NCBI RefSeq assembly: GCF_003020115.1
Contig: NZ_PYFX01000002.1
Coordinates: 558,001 to 622,000 of the forward strand
Length of the DNA: 64,000 nt
Reading direction: 5' to 3'
Origin: Bradyrhizobium sp. MOS002
GTDB taxonomy: Bacteria; Pseudomonadota; Alphaproteobacteria; Rhizobiales; Xanthobacteraceae
A program made the translations under genes and the position numbers. This document shows positions 28,560 through 37,982 of this stretch, one piece after another. The first letter of the stretch is position 1. Every line of letters starts with the position of its first letter. The notes under the pieces are model-generated. The model searched no databases, had not been told where the DNA came from, and was given only the letters and a program-made list of their open reading frames with translations.

Positions 28560-29431
28560 GCGCTTCCGCCGAGGAACGAAACGCACGCACGCCCTGGGCG
28601 CTGACCGCGCCCGCTTTGATGCTGTTCGTCGGCGTGCTCCTGATCCCGCTGGCCATGACTGTGATGCTGTCGTTCCACGACTGGGGTCAATACAAGGGCA
28701 TCGAGCCGGTCTTCATCCTCAAGAACTGGCATGAGATCGTAACCGATCCCTATTACGCCGAGATGTTCGGGCGGACGTTTCGTATCGCGATCTTGACCAC
28801 GCTGCTCACGGCCGTGCTCGGTGCGCCCGAAGCCTACATTCTCAATCGCATGGGCGGACGCTGGAAGAGCGTTTTCCTGCTGGTCATCCTGGGGCCGCTG
28901 TTGATTTCCGTGGTGGCGCGGACGCTCGGCTGGGCGCTGCTGTTCGGCGGCAACAACGGGCTCGTCAACAAGCTGCTGATGTCGGCCGGGCTGATCCGCG
29001 CGCCTATCCCCTTCATGTTCACCGAGACTGGAATGGTTATCGCGCTCGCGCATGTGATGATGCCATTCATGGTGCTGTCGGTGTGGGCGGCGCTGCAGCG
29101 TCTCGATCCGCAGATCGAGAATGCCGCGATGTCGCTCGGCGCCGGCCCTGTGACCATCATCCGCCGCATCATCATGCCGCAGATCATGCCGGGCGTGCTG
29201 TCGGGGGCGATCATCGTCTTCTCGCTCTCGGCCAGTGCGTTTGCGACGCCCGCGATCATCGGCGGCCGCCGGCTCAAGGTCGCGGCGACGCTCGCCTATG
29301 ACGAGTTCCTCAACACGCTAGACTGGCCCCTGGGTGCGGCGGTCGCCACGCTGCTGCTGGCCGCGCTGGTCTTGATCGTCGTCGGCAGCAACGCACTGAT
29401 CGAGCGCCGTTACGCGGAGGTGTTCCGATGA
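28556..29431 (+). CDS. Polyamine-type ABC transporter permease 1
   Basis: This 291-aa PotB-type inner-membrane permease has about six helices. N-terminal TAPALMLFVGVLLIPLAMTV begins helix 1, and the coupling loop is ENAAMSLGAGPVTIIRRIIM. It overlaps both neighbours by four bases. It pairs with the protein at 29428 to form the channel of the PotABCD-type transporter. Confidence 0.92.
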
Positions 29432-30234
29432 GCCGGAACGGCCCGCTCGCGCTGATCTTCCACACCATCTTCGTCATCGTCATGGTGGCGCCGATCCTCG
29501 TCGTCTGCCTCGTCGCGTTCACGCCTGAAGGCTTCCTGTCGTTGCCGACAAACGGTTTTTCGTTGCGCTGGTTCAGGGCGATCGCCAACTATCCCGAATT
29601 CGTCCATGCTTTCTGGGTCAGTCTTGGCCTTGGCGCACTGTCCTCCTTCGTGGCGCTGCTGTTCGCTGTGCCTGCGGCGCTGGCGATCGCGCGCTATCGG
29701 TTCCGCGGTCGCGACGCACTGGCAGCGTTGTTCCTGTCGCCGCTGATGATCCCGCATGTCGTGCTCGGCATCGCGTTCCTGCGCTTCTTCACCTCGGCTG
29801 GCCTCGGCGGCAGCTTCGCCGCGCTGATCATCGCGCATGTCATCATCGTGTTTCCGTTCGCGCTGCGGCTGACGCTGGCGGCGGCGACCGGCATGGACCT
29901 CTCGGTCGAGATGGCGGCGGTCTCGCTCGGCGCCGGCGGCTGGACGCTGTTCCGCCGCGTGACGCTGCCGCTGATCCTGCCCGGCGTCATCAGCGGCTGG
30001 GCGCTCGCCTTCATCCAGTCCTTCGACGATCTCACCATGACCGTCTTCCTCGCGGCACCCGGCACCGAAACACTGCCGGTGCGCATGTTTCTGTACATCC
30101 AGGACAACATCGATCCGCTGGTGACGTCGGTCTCGGCCTGCGTGATCGCGATCACCATGACCGCTCTCATTCTGCTCGACCGCTTCTACGGGCTCGACCG
30201 CGTGCTCGCCGGCAAGGGCGATACAGGGCGATAG
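29428..30234 (+). CDS. Polyamine-type ABC transporter permease 2
   Basis: This 268-aa PotC-type permease has helix 1 LIFHTIFVIVMVAPILVV, then RYRFRGRDALAALFLSPLMI and the coupling loop EMAAVSLGAGGWTLFRRVTL. ATG 29428 overlaps the previous stop. The following oxidoreductase starts nine bases after the stop, so import and oxidation are on one transcript. Confidence 0.92.
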   Translation: MSRNGPLALIFHTIFVIVMVAPILVVCLVAFTPEGFLSLPTNGFSLRWFRAIANYPEFVHAFWVSLGLGALSSFVALLFAVPAALAIARYRFRGRDALAALFLSPLMIPHVVLGIAFLRFFTSAGLGGSFAALIIAHVIIVFPFALRLTLAAATGMDLSVEMAAVSLGAGGWTLFRRVTLPLILPGVISGWALAFIQSFDDLTMTVFLAAPGTETLPVRMFLYIQDNIDPLVTSVSACVIAITMTALILLDRFYGLDRVLAGKGDTGR

Positions 30235-30242
30235 GAGAATCC

Positions 30243-31379
30243 ATGCGAACAGATTACGACGTCGCCGTCGTCGGCGGCGGATTGCTCGGCTCCGCCATTG
30301 CCTGGGGCCTCGGCCGGCTCGGCAAGCGCGTCGCCGTGCTCGACGAAGGCGACATCACCAAGCGTGCCTCGCGTGCCAACTTTGCGCTGGTCTGGGTGCA
30401 GAGCAAGGGACTCGGCATGCCGGCCTATACCGTGTGGACGGTGCAGGCGTCACAGGCGTGGAGCAGGCTCGCCTCGGAGTTGAAGCAACAGACCGGCCTG
30501 GATGTCTCTCTCCAGCAGAATGGCGGCTTTCATCTCACGCTCGGCGAGGACGAATTCGGCCAGCGCACCGAGCTGGTCAAGCGCATGCACAACCAGACAG
30601 GCGCCGCCGACTACAAGATGGAGATGCTGCCGGCGTCCGAGGTGAAGAAGGCGCTGCCGCTGATCGGGCCCGAGGTCTCCGGCGGCAGCTATTGTCCGCT
30701 CGACGGTCACGTCAATTCGCTGCGCACGTTTCGTGCGTTCCACACCGGCTTCAAGGCATTCGGCATCGACTATCTTCCGGAACGTCCGGTCTCGGCGATC
30801 AGCAAGAGCGGCGGCGAATTCCGCCTGACGACGCCGCAGGGCGAGCTCCGTGCCGCCAAGATCGTGCTCGCCGCCGGCAATGCCAACCAGACGCTGGCGC
30901 CGATGGTCGGTCTCTACGCCCCGATGGGCCCGACCCGTGGCCAGATCGTGGTGACCGAGCGCACCATGCCGTTCCTGCCGCATCCGCTGACCACGATCCG
31001 TCAGACCGACGAGGGCACGGTGATGATCGGCGACAGCAAGGAAGACGAGCTCGACGATCGCGCGCTGAAGCATTCGATCAGCGCCGTGATGACCGATCGC
31101 GCCCAGCGGATGTTTCCGCATCTCGCGCGGCTCAACGTGGTCAGGAGCTGGGCCGGCATTCGCGTGATGCCGCAGGACGGCTTTCCGATCTACGACCAGT
31201 CGGAGACGCATCCCGGCGCCTTTGTCGCCTGCTGCCATTCCGGCGTGACGCTCGCCTCCAACCACGCGTTCGAGATTGCGCGGATGGTCGCGCAGGGCGC
31301 GCTCGAGCCGGAGCTGGTCGGCGCGTTCTCGGCCAGCCGTTTTGGCGCCGCCGGTGCTGCGAACAACAGCGGCTACTAG
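30243..31379 (+). CDS. DadA-like FAD amino acid/amine dehydrogenase, copy A
   Basis: This 378-aa protein has an N-terminal Rossmann FAD motif (VAVVGGGLLGSAIAWGLG). VLAAGNANQTLAPMVG and the C-terminal SWAGIRVMPQDGFPIYDQS fit the DAO/DadA family (glycine oxidase-like, D-amino-acid dehydrogenase, beta subunit of opine and proline dehydrogenase complexes). It should oxidise an amine to an imine. A second DadA-like gene is at 33107, so two substrate-binding subunits may serve the Fe-S/FAD partners in between. The ribosome site aggagaat is adjacent to ATG 30243. Confidence 0.85.
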   Translation: MRTDYDVAVVGGGLLGSAIAWGLGRLGKRVAVLDEGDITKRASRANFALVWVQSKGLGMPAYTVWTVQASQAWSRLASELKQQTGLDVSLQQNGGFHLTLGEDEFGQRTELVKRMHNQTGAADYKMEMLPASEVKKALPLIGPEVSGGSYCPLDGHVNSLRTFRAFHTGFKAFGIDYLPERPVSAISKSGGEFRLTTPQGELRAAKIVLAAGNANQTLAPMVGLYAPMGPTRGQIVVTERTMPFLPHPLTTIRQTDEGTVMIGDSKEDELDDRALKHSISAVMTDRAQRMFPHLARLNVVRSWAGIRVMPQDGFPIYDQSETHPGAFVACCHSGVTLASNHAFEIARMVAQGALEPELVGAFSASRFGAAGAANNSGY

Positions 31380-31398
31380 AGATATTGAAGGAGCCAGG

Positions 31399-31695
31399 AT
31401 GTTCAAACGATCGGAACAGGACAAACGGCCGCCGGTGCAAATCTTCGTCGATGGCGTTGCCGTCGCGGCGCGGCAGGGCGACACCGTCTCCGCGGCGCTG
31501 CTGGCCTCGAGCTGCGATGCACGCCGTTCGACCGCGGTGAGCGGCGCGCCGCGTCTGCCCTATTGCATGATGGGCGTGTGCTTCGATTGCCTCGTCACCA
31601 TCGATGGCGTCGGCAACCGACAGGGCTGCCTGGTGCCGGTCGCCGAGGGCATGCAGATCGAGATTCAGAAGGGCAAGCGGGAGATCGGAAAATGA
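31399..31695 (+). CDS. Small [2Fe-2S] subunit of heteromeric amine oxidase
   Basis: This 98-aa ferredoxin-like protein has a plant-type [2Fe-2S] motif: Cys56, Cys61, Cys64 (PYCMMGVCFDC) and Cys77 (RQGCLVP), plus Cys39. It resembles HcnA and the small subunits of opine oxidase and proline dehydrogenase complexes, which relay electrons between flavins. The start ATG 31399 has a strong ribosome site (gaaggagccagg). Its stop overlaps the next gene's start. Confidence 0.87.
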   Translation: MFKRSEQDKRPPVQIFVDGVAVAARQGDTVSAALLASSCDARRSTAVSGAPRLPYCMMGVCFDCLVTIDGVGNRQGCLVPVAEGMQIEIQKGKREIGK

Positions 31696-33110
31696 CTGTG
31701 GCTCCCAAGCGCGAAGAATACGACGTCGTGGTGATCGGGGCCGGGCCTGCCGGCCTTGCCGCCGCTGCGACGTCCGCCGAAGCCGGCCTGTCGACGTTGC
31801 TGCTTGACGAGAATGTCGGGCCGGGCGGCCAGGTGTTCCGCGCCATCGCCTCGACGCCGGTGACCGAGCGCGATCAGCTCGGCGCCGACTATTGGGTGGG
31901 CGCCGATCTCGTGCAGGCACTGCGCGCGAGCGACGCCGAGGTCATCCACCGTGCCACCGTCTGGAGCCTCGACCGCAACCTCGATATCGCCGTCTCGATC
32001 GGCGGCGCGTCCGCGTTCATCAAGGCGAAGCGCGTGATCCTTTCGACCGGCGCGCTGGAACGGCCGTTCCCGATTCCGGGCTGGACGCTGCCGGGCGTGA
32101 TGACCGCGGGCGCCGCGCAGACGATGTTGAAATCATCGGCCCTGGTGCCGGATGGCCGCGCGGTGATCGCGGGGCAGGGGCCGTTGCTCTGGCTGCTCGC
32201 CGCGCAGATATTGCGTCTGGGCGGCCGCATCGATCGCATTCTCGACACCACCGAGCGCGGTAATTATTTTGCGGCTCTCCCCCACGCGTTCGCCTTCCTG
32301 ACTTCGCCCTATTTCGCCAAGGGCCTGTCAATGATGCGCGAGGTGAAGGCGAAGGTACAGGTCGTCTCCGGCGTCACCGAGCTTTCGGCATCTGGCGACG
32401 GCCAGCTCGCGAGCGTGAGCTATGTCGCCGGCGGCAAGCGCGACACCATTCCCGCGGATCTCCTGCTGCTGCATCAGGGCGTCGTGCCCAACGTCAATCT
32501 GGCGATGGCGGCCGGAATCGAGCATCGCTGGGATGATCTGCAATTGTGCTGGTCGCCGGTGCTCGATGCCAGCGGCAATTCGTCGGTCGCCGGCATTGCT
32601 ATTGCCGGCGACGGCGCCGGCATCGGCGGCGCGAGCGCAGCCGTGGTGCGCGGCCGCATCGCGGCACGCGCGGCAGTCGAGGCGTTGGCGCCTGCGGCCG
32701 CCACAAGACTTGCGCCGATGGCGAGCCTCCGCGCCGATCTCGCCAAGGCCGAGCGTGGCCGCGTTTTCCTCGACACACTGTTCCGTCCGGCGCCGCAGTT
32801 TCGCATTCCAGCGGGCGACACCATCGTCTGTCGCTGCGAGGAGGTCACCGCAAAGGATATTCTCGACGCCGTCGCGATCGGCGCGACCGGGCCGAACCAG
32901 CTCAAGGCCTATCGCCGCACCGGCATGGGTCCGTGCCAGGGCCGGCTCTGCGGCCTCACGGTCACCGAGTTGATGGCGCAGGCGCGGGGCAAGAGCCCGC
33001 AGGAGATCGGCTATTACCGGCTGCGCGCGCCGGTCAAGCCGATCACGCTCGCCGAGCTTGCCGCGGTTCCGAAGAACGAAGACGACATCAAGGCGGTGGT
33101 GCGCGGATGA
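31692..33110 (+). CDS. FAD/BFD-type subunit of heteromeric amine oxidase
   Basis: This 472-aa flavoprotein has an N-terminal FAD motif (VVVIGAGPAGLAAAAT) and central pyridine-nucleotide-disulfide-reductase-like core. The C-terminal BFD-type Fe-S motif has Cys380, Cys382 (CRCEE), Cys415 and Cys420 (GPCQGRLCG). The arrangement matches HcnB, OoxA/NoxA and the alpha subunit of dye-linked proline dehydrogenases. It probably receives electrons from the DadA-like subunit through Fe-S centres and passes them to the quinone pool. It overlaps both neighbours by four bases. Confidence 0.88.
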   Translation: MTVAPKREEYDVVVIGAGPAGLAAAATSAEAGLSTLLLDENVGPGGQVFRAIASTPVTERDQLGADYWVGADLVQALRASDAEVIHRATVWSLDRNLDIAVSIGGASAFIKAKRVILSTGALERPFPIPGWTLPGVMTAGAAQTMLKSSALVPDGRAVIAGQGPLLWLLAAQILRLGGRIDRILDTTERGNYFAALPHAFAFLTSPYFAKGLSMMREVKAKVQVVSGVTELSASGDGQLASVSYVAGGKRDTIPADLLLLHQGVVPNVNLAMAAGIEHRWDDLQLCWSPVLDASGNSSVAGIAIAGDGAGIGGASAAVVRGRIAARAAVEALAPAAATRLAPMASLRADLAKAERGRVFLDTLFRPAPQFRIPAGDTIVCRCEEVTAKDILDAVAIGATGPNQLKAYRRTGMGPCQGRLCGLTVTELMAQARGKSPQEIGYYRLRAPVKPITLAELAAVPKNEDDIKAVVRG

Positions 33111-34228
33111 CGCAAAACGTGGATGCGATCGTCGTCGGCGGCGGCATCCACGGGTGCTCGACTGCGCTGCATCTGTGTCTCGCCGGCCTGAAGCCGGTGC
33201 TGATCGAGAAGGACTACGCCGGCCGCCACGCCTCCGGCGTCAACGCCGGCGGCGTCCGCCAGCTTGCGCGACACATCCCGGAAATCCCGCTTTCGATCCG
33301 CTCGATGGGAATCTGGGAGAAGATCACCGATCTCCTCGACGACGATTGCAGCTTTGAGAGCTATGGCCAGGTCCTCGTCGCAGAGAACGAGGAGGAACTC
33401 GCGATTTGCCGTGCACGTGTGGCCGAGCTTAACGCGCTCGGCTTCACCCACGAGGAGCTGATCGATGCGGCCGAGCTGCGGCGCCTCGTGCCTGCGGTCG
33501 CCGAGACCTGTCCCGGCGGCGTGGTCTCGCGCCGCGACGGCGCCGCCAATCCGGCGCAGGCGACGACGGCGTTCCGGCGCAAGGCCGAGCAGCTCGGTGC
33601 GACCGTGCGTGAGGGCATTGCGGCCACGAACATCCGGCACACCGACGGCCTCTGGCATGTCGATGTCGGAGCCGAGAGCTTTGCCGCGCCGGTGCTCGTC
33701 AACGCCGCCGGCGCCTGGGCCGGGACCATCGCAGCCGCGCTCGGTGAGCCCGTTCCGGTCGAGACCGTGGCGCCGATGCTGATGATCACCTCGCACGTGC
33801 CGCATTTCATCGACCCCGTCGTGATCCTGCGCGGCCGCAAACTGTCCTTCAAGCAATTCAAGAACGGCACGGTGCTGATCGGCGGCGGCCATCTGGCAAC
33901 TCCGTACCGGGACCGCAACGAGACGGTCCTGGACTGGAAGAGCCTCGCGACCAGCGCCCGCACCGTGTTCGAGCTGTTCCCGGTGATGCGCGGCGCGACG
34001 ATCGTCCGCGCCTGGGCCGGCATCGAGGCCAAGACGAAGGACGATCTGCCCGTGTTCGGGCCGAGCAGCCGCCACAAGGGCCTCTATCACCAGTTCGGCT
34101 TCTCGCTGCACGGTTTCCAGCTCGGCCCCGGCGCGGGCGCCGTCATGGCGGAGCTGATCGTCAACGGCGGCACCCAAACCCGCATCGGCGATCTCGGCAT
34201 CGACCGTTTCCATCCTTCCACGCTCTAG
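33107..34228 (+). CDS. DadA-like FAD amino acid/amine dehydrogenase, copy B
   Basis: This 373-aa protein has an FAD-binding N-terminus (DAIVVGGGIHGCSTALHLC), HASGVNAGGVRQLARH, ATPYRDRNETVLDW and RAWAGIEAKTKDDLPVFGP. It is distinct from copy A and corresponds to HcnC/OoxB-type subunits. ATG 33107 overlaps the previous stop. Together with 31399 and 31692 it forms the canonical three-subunit set; copy A would be an extra or alternative catalytic subunit. Confidence 0.86.
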   Translation: MTQNVDAIVVGGGIHGCSTALHLCLAGLKPVLIEKDYAGRHASGVNAGGVRQLARHIPEIPLSIRSMGIWEKITDLLDDDCSFESYGQVLVAENEEELAICRARVAELNALGFTHEELIDAAELRRLVPAVAETCPGGVVSRRDGAANPAQATTAFRRKAEQLGATVREGIAATNIRHTDGLWHVDVGAESFAAPVLVNAAGAWAGTIAAALGEPVPVETVAPMLMITSHVPHFIDPVVILRGRKLSFKQFKNGTVLIGGGHLATPYRDRNETVLDWKSLATSARTVFELFPVMRGATIVRAWAGIEAKTKDDLPVFGPSSRHKGLYHQFGFSLHGFQLGPGAGAVMAELIVNGGTQTRIGDLGIDRFHPSTL

Positions 34229-34243
34229 CAACAAGAGGACATC

Positions 34244-34591
34244 ATGAGCATTAGCCGCAGCATCCGCACGCCCATCATGCACCGCGCCGTCGAGGCCAAC
34301 GGCTTCGTCTTCATTGGCGGCACCATCGCCGACGACACCTCGGTCTCGATGGGCGAGCAGACCCGCAACATCCTCGGCAAGATCGCCGGCTATCTGAAGG
34401 AAGCGGGGACGGACAAGTCGCGCGTCGTGAGCACCTCGATCTTCGTCACGGATCTTTCCAAGAAGAAGGAGATGGACGCGGTCTGGGTCGAGTTCTTCGG
34501 CGACAACCTGCCGACCCGCGCCACCGTCGGCGTCGCCGATCTTGGCGGCAGCGCGCTGATCGAGGTCGTGGTCACTGCGCTCAAGGGCTGA
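34244..34591 (+). CDS. ridA: RidA-family enamine/imine deaminase
   Basis: This 115-aa YjgF/RidA-type protein has the conserved Arg-bearing segment PTRATVGVADLGGSALIEVVV near the C-terminus (Arg in TRATVGV) and EQTRNILGKIAGYLKEAG. RidA hydrolyses reactive enamines and imines to keto acids and ammonia. Its location 16 bp after the flavin oxidases matches a role in clearing imine products. It is the last gene of the 26467-34591 operon and is followed by a hairpin. Confidence 0.9.
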   Translation: MSISRSIRTPIMHRAVEANGFVFIGGTIADDTSVSMGEQTRNILGKIAGYLKEAGTDKSRVVSTSIFVTDLSKKKEMDAVWVEFFGDNLPTRATVGVADLGGSALIEVVVTALKG

Positions 34592-34606
34592 TCGCGCAGG
34601 CCGGCG

Positions 34607-34639
34607 GGGACGACAGCGCTTCCCGCGCGCCGTCGTCCC
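34607..34639 (+). terminator. Hairpin after ridA
   Basis: Arms gggacgac (34607-34614) and gtcgtccc (34632-34639) with a GC-rich interior form a stem just after the operon. No T-run follows. It is plausible as the end of the oxidase operon. Confidence 0.5.
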
Positions 34640-34763
34640 TGCGAGCCTCGCCTTGATCTCGCCCTTTGATGGGAATAGTTAGAGAGCCCTCAATCAGGAT
34701 ATTCGAGAGCCATGGATTTTACCCCGACCGCAATGCCGACCTGCCTTGCTCACGGGGAATTCC

Positions 34764-36347
34764 ATGCCTGCTTCAATCATCCTGTCCAGCCTGTCGCTGT
34801 CCACGCCTGACGGCCGCTCTCTTTTTTCCAACATGGATCTGACGTTCGGCGCCGAGCGGACCGGCCTTGTCGGCCGCAACGGCGTCGGAAAGACGACGCT
34901 GCTTGCAGCGATTTCGCGCGAGCACATCCCCCAGTCGGGGCGCGTCGCCGTCAACGGAACCGTCGGTCTGCTGCGCCAGGACGTCCAGCCGCTTACGGGC
35001 GCGAAGGTGATCGACCTGTTCGGTGCGCGAGCGGCGCTCGATCTTCTTCGCCGTGCCGAGCGCGGGGATGCCTCGGCCGAGGAGGTCTCCGAGGTCGATT
35101 GGACCCTCGAAACACGGCTTGCATCCGCCCTTGCGCGTGTCGGGTTCGATGTCGCCCCGGACATCGAGCTCGACCGCCTGTCGGGCGGGCAGGTCACGCG
35201 GGTTCGTCTCGCCGCGCTGATCTTCGCGGAGCCGGATTTCCTGCTGCTCGACGAGCCCACCAACAATCTCGATCGGGAGGGGCGCAAGGCCGTGATCGAT
35301 TTCCTTGCGTCCTGGCGCGGTGGGGCGATCGTCGTCAGCCACGATCGGAGCCTGCTCGAGACGATGGATGCGATTGTCGAGCTGACGTCGCTCGGAGCGA
35401 CGCGATACGGCGGCAACTGGAGCAGGTATCGCGAGCAGAAGGCCATTGAGCTCGCCTTGGTCAGGCATGATCTCGCACATGCCGAGAGGCGCCTGTCCGG
35501 GATTGACGGCAAGGTGCAGGAGGCGGCCGAACGGAAGGCGCGCAAGGACAGCGGCGGCAGGAAGAAGCGCGCCAAGGGCGACATGCCGCGCATCCTGGCC
35601 GGCGCGCGCAAGGACCGTAGCGAAGACACCGGCGGCAAGAACGCGCAGATCGCCGAGCGGCGGCGCGCGGATGCGCTTGAGGCCGTCGATACGGCACGCC
35701 GGCGCATCGAGATTCTTCAGCCGCTGTCGGTGAAGCTGCCCTCGACCCAGCTGCCGGCGGGCAGGGAAGTGGTTTGGCTGGATTGCGTCAGCGCCGGCTA
35801 TCAGCCGGATCGGAAAGTCTTGCGCGATCTATCGTTCGCGATCGTCGGTCCAGAGCGGGTGGCAATCGTCGGGCCCAACGGAGCCGGCAAGACGACGCTG
35901 CTGAAACTCGTCGCCGGCGAACTGCATCCGCTCTCCGGCACCGTGCGGGTCAAGCCGGACCTTGCGCTGTTCGATCAGAAGGTCAGTCTGCTCGATCCCG
36001 CGATCTCCATCCTGGACAATTTTGGGCGCTTCCATCCGAAGGCGAGTGCAAATGAATGCCATGCTGCCCTGGCCCGGTTCATGTTCCGCGCCGATGCCGC
36101 CTTGCAGATCGTAGGACATTTGAGCGGCGGGCAGATGTTTCGCGCTGGCCTTGCCTGCTAGCTGGGCGGAGCGACGCCGCCGTCCCTGCTGATCCTCGAC
36201 GAGCCGACCAACCATCTCGACATCGAATCCATCGAGGCCGTCGAAGCAGGTCTGAGGGCCTATGACGGCGCGCTGCTCGTCGTCAGTCATGACGAGGGGT
36301 TCTTGCAGGCGATCGGGATCACGCGCAGGGTCGAGCTGGCGGGCTAA
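34764..36347 (+). pseudogene. ABC-F ATPase interrupted by in-frame TAG
   Basis: The frame encodes two ABC ATPase domains of the ABC-F (ribosome-acting) family without membrane segments. Domain 1 has GRNGVGKTT, LSGGQVTR and LLLDEPTNNLD; a charged linker follows (about 240-330); domain 2 has GPNGAGKTT and HLSGGQ. TAG at 36159-36161 stops translation right after the domain-2 signature motif (465 aa). The same frame continues from 36162 to TAA 36345-36347 with the missing Walker B ([12 protein letters not shown]) and VVSHDEGF. A single base change of a TTG or similar codon would explain it. The start ATG 34764 follows cacgggg; a TTG at 34746 is less likely. Domain 1 may still function if the truncated protein is made. 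Confidence 0.85.
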
Positions 36348-36375
36348 GTGGGCTGCCCATCGTTGATTAACAAAA

Positions 36376-36405
36376 ACCCGACGCCCTGCCCCCAGCGCGT
36401 CGGGT
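36376..36405 (-). terminator. Rho-independent terminator for dctA
   Basis: On the minus strand the stem acccgacgc / gcgtcgggt is followed by TTTTTG, a canonical intrinsic terminator. It lies 118 bases downstream of the dctA stop. Read on the plus strand it could also end transcription from the interrupted ABC-F gene (aaaaag follows). Confidence 0.65.
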
Positions 36406-36522
36406 GGAAAAAGATGAGTATCAATCCGTGATCCCAACGCAATTGTTGTGACTCGCGCCGCGCCAATTGACCACTCCGGGAAACTACCGCGTTGGAACCG
36501 GGCTCAGCCAAACCTGCGCGGC

Positions 36523-37857
36523 TTAGGAGGCGGCGCTGCCGCCCGGTTCAAGCGCCTCACCCATCTCCAGCGGATGGGCCATGGTCTCGTGCAGTGCATC
36601 GCGATCGAGCTCGCCTTCGGAGATGCTGATGACGACGCAGGCGACGCCGTTGCCGATCAGATTGGTCAGCGCGCGACATTCGCTCATGAACTTGTCGATG
36701 CCGACCAGGATCGCGATCGACTGGATCGGGATGTCTGGCACGATCGAGAGCGTCGCCGCGAGCGTGATGAAGCCCGCTCCGGTCACGCCCGAGGCGCCCT
36801 TCGAGGTGATCATGGCGATGCCGAGAATGCCGAGCTCCTGCCAGATGGTCAGATGAGTGTTGGTCGCCTGCGCCAGGAACAGCGTTGCCAGCGTCATGTA
36901 GATGTTGGTGCCGTCGAGGTTGAAGCTGTAACCGGTCGGAATGACGAGGCCGACCACCGAACGCGAGGCGCCGAGATGCTCCATCTTCTGGATCATCTGC
37001 GGCAGCACCGTCTCCGACGACGAGGTGCCGAGCACGATCAGGAGCTCGTCCTTGATGTAGGCGATGAAGCGCAGGATCGAGAAGCCGGCGAGCCGCGCGA
37101 TTGCGCCGAGCACGACCACCACGAACAGGATGCTGGTGAGATAGAACGTGCCGATCAGGGCCGCGAGGTTGAGCAGCGAACCGAGGCCGTAGGCGCCGAC
37201 GGTGAACGCCATCGCGCCGAACGCCCCGATCGGGGCGACGCGCACGATGATGCGGATGATGCCGAAGAACATCTTTGCGGCCTTGTCGATCGCTTCCGCA
37301 ATGGGCTCGCCGGCCTTGCCAAGGAATGCGATAGCGAAGCCCGACAGGATCGAGATCAGCAGCACCTGCAACAGGTCGCCGCGCGCGATCGCGCCCAGAT
37401 AGCTGTCGGGGATGATCGCCAACAGATGGGCGACGATGCCTTCTTCCTTGGCCTTGGTGACGTAGGTCGCCACCGATTTCGGGTCGATCGTGGCGGGATC
37501 GATGTTGAAGCCGTGTCCGGGCTGGAGGATCTCGCCGACAAGCAGGCCGATGGCGAGCGCGACGGTCGAGACCGTCTCGAAATAGATCAGCGACTTCAGC
37601 CCGACCCGGCCGACGCGCTTGAGGTCGCCCATCGAGGAGATGCCGTGCACCACCGTGCAGAAGATCACCGGCGCGATCATCATCTTGATCAGCGCGATGA
37701 AGCCGTCACCGAGCGGCTTCAGGGCCTTGCCGAGATCGGGATAGAAATAGCCGATGAGCACCCCGAGCGCGATCGCGATCAGCACCTGAATGTAGAGGAT
37801 CTTGTACCAGGGCTGGTGCCGGCGGTGGATGCCTGGCTGGATCGCAATCTGTGTCAT
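36523..37857 (-). CDS. dctA: C4-dicarboxylate/proton symporter DctA
   Basis: This 444-aa glutamate/aspartate-transporter-fold protein imports succinate, fumarate and malate. Diagnostic segments are [27 protein letters not shown] (serine-rich hairpin), [15 protein letters not shown] and [13 protein letters not shown]. The start ATG 37857 ([15 protein letters not shown]) is the family-like one; the ORF extends 69 bases further. It is divergent from the NCS2 permease, with 125 bp between. No clear sigma-54 -24/-12 element (typical of symbiotic dctA) was seen in that gap; a short dyad CATCATGTGATG (37896-37907) is present. Confidence 0.94.
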   Translation of the reverse strand: MTQIAIQPGIHRRHQPWYKILYIQVLIAIALGVLIGYFYPDLGKALKPLGDGFIALIKMMIAPVIFCTVVHGISSMGDLKRVGRVGLKSLIYFETVSTVALAIGLLVGEILQPGHGFNIDPATIDPKSVATYVTKAKEEGIVAHLLAIIPDSYLGAIARGDLLQVLLISILSGFAIAFLGKAGEPIAEAIDKAAKMFFGIIRIIVRVAPIGAFGAMAFTVGAYGLGSLLNLAALIGTFYLTSILFVVVVLGAIARLAGFSILRFIAYIKDELLIVLGTSSSETVLPQMIQKMEHLGASRSVVGLVIPTGYSFNLDGTNIYMTLATLFLAQATNTHLTIWQELGILGIAMITSKGASGVTGAGFITLAATLSIVPDIPIQSIAILVGIDKFMSECRALTNLIGNGVACVVISISEGELDRDALHETMAHPLEMGEALEPGGSAAS

Positions 37858-37982
37858 AGAATAGGCCCCGGAACGTATTGATCTTGTTTGATTTGCATCA
37901 TGTGATGGACGCCGCAGAAGCGACAATCACATTTTTGTCTGTTCGCACGAAGATCGGTCGCTGCACCGCAACTGGGGGGAAC

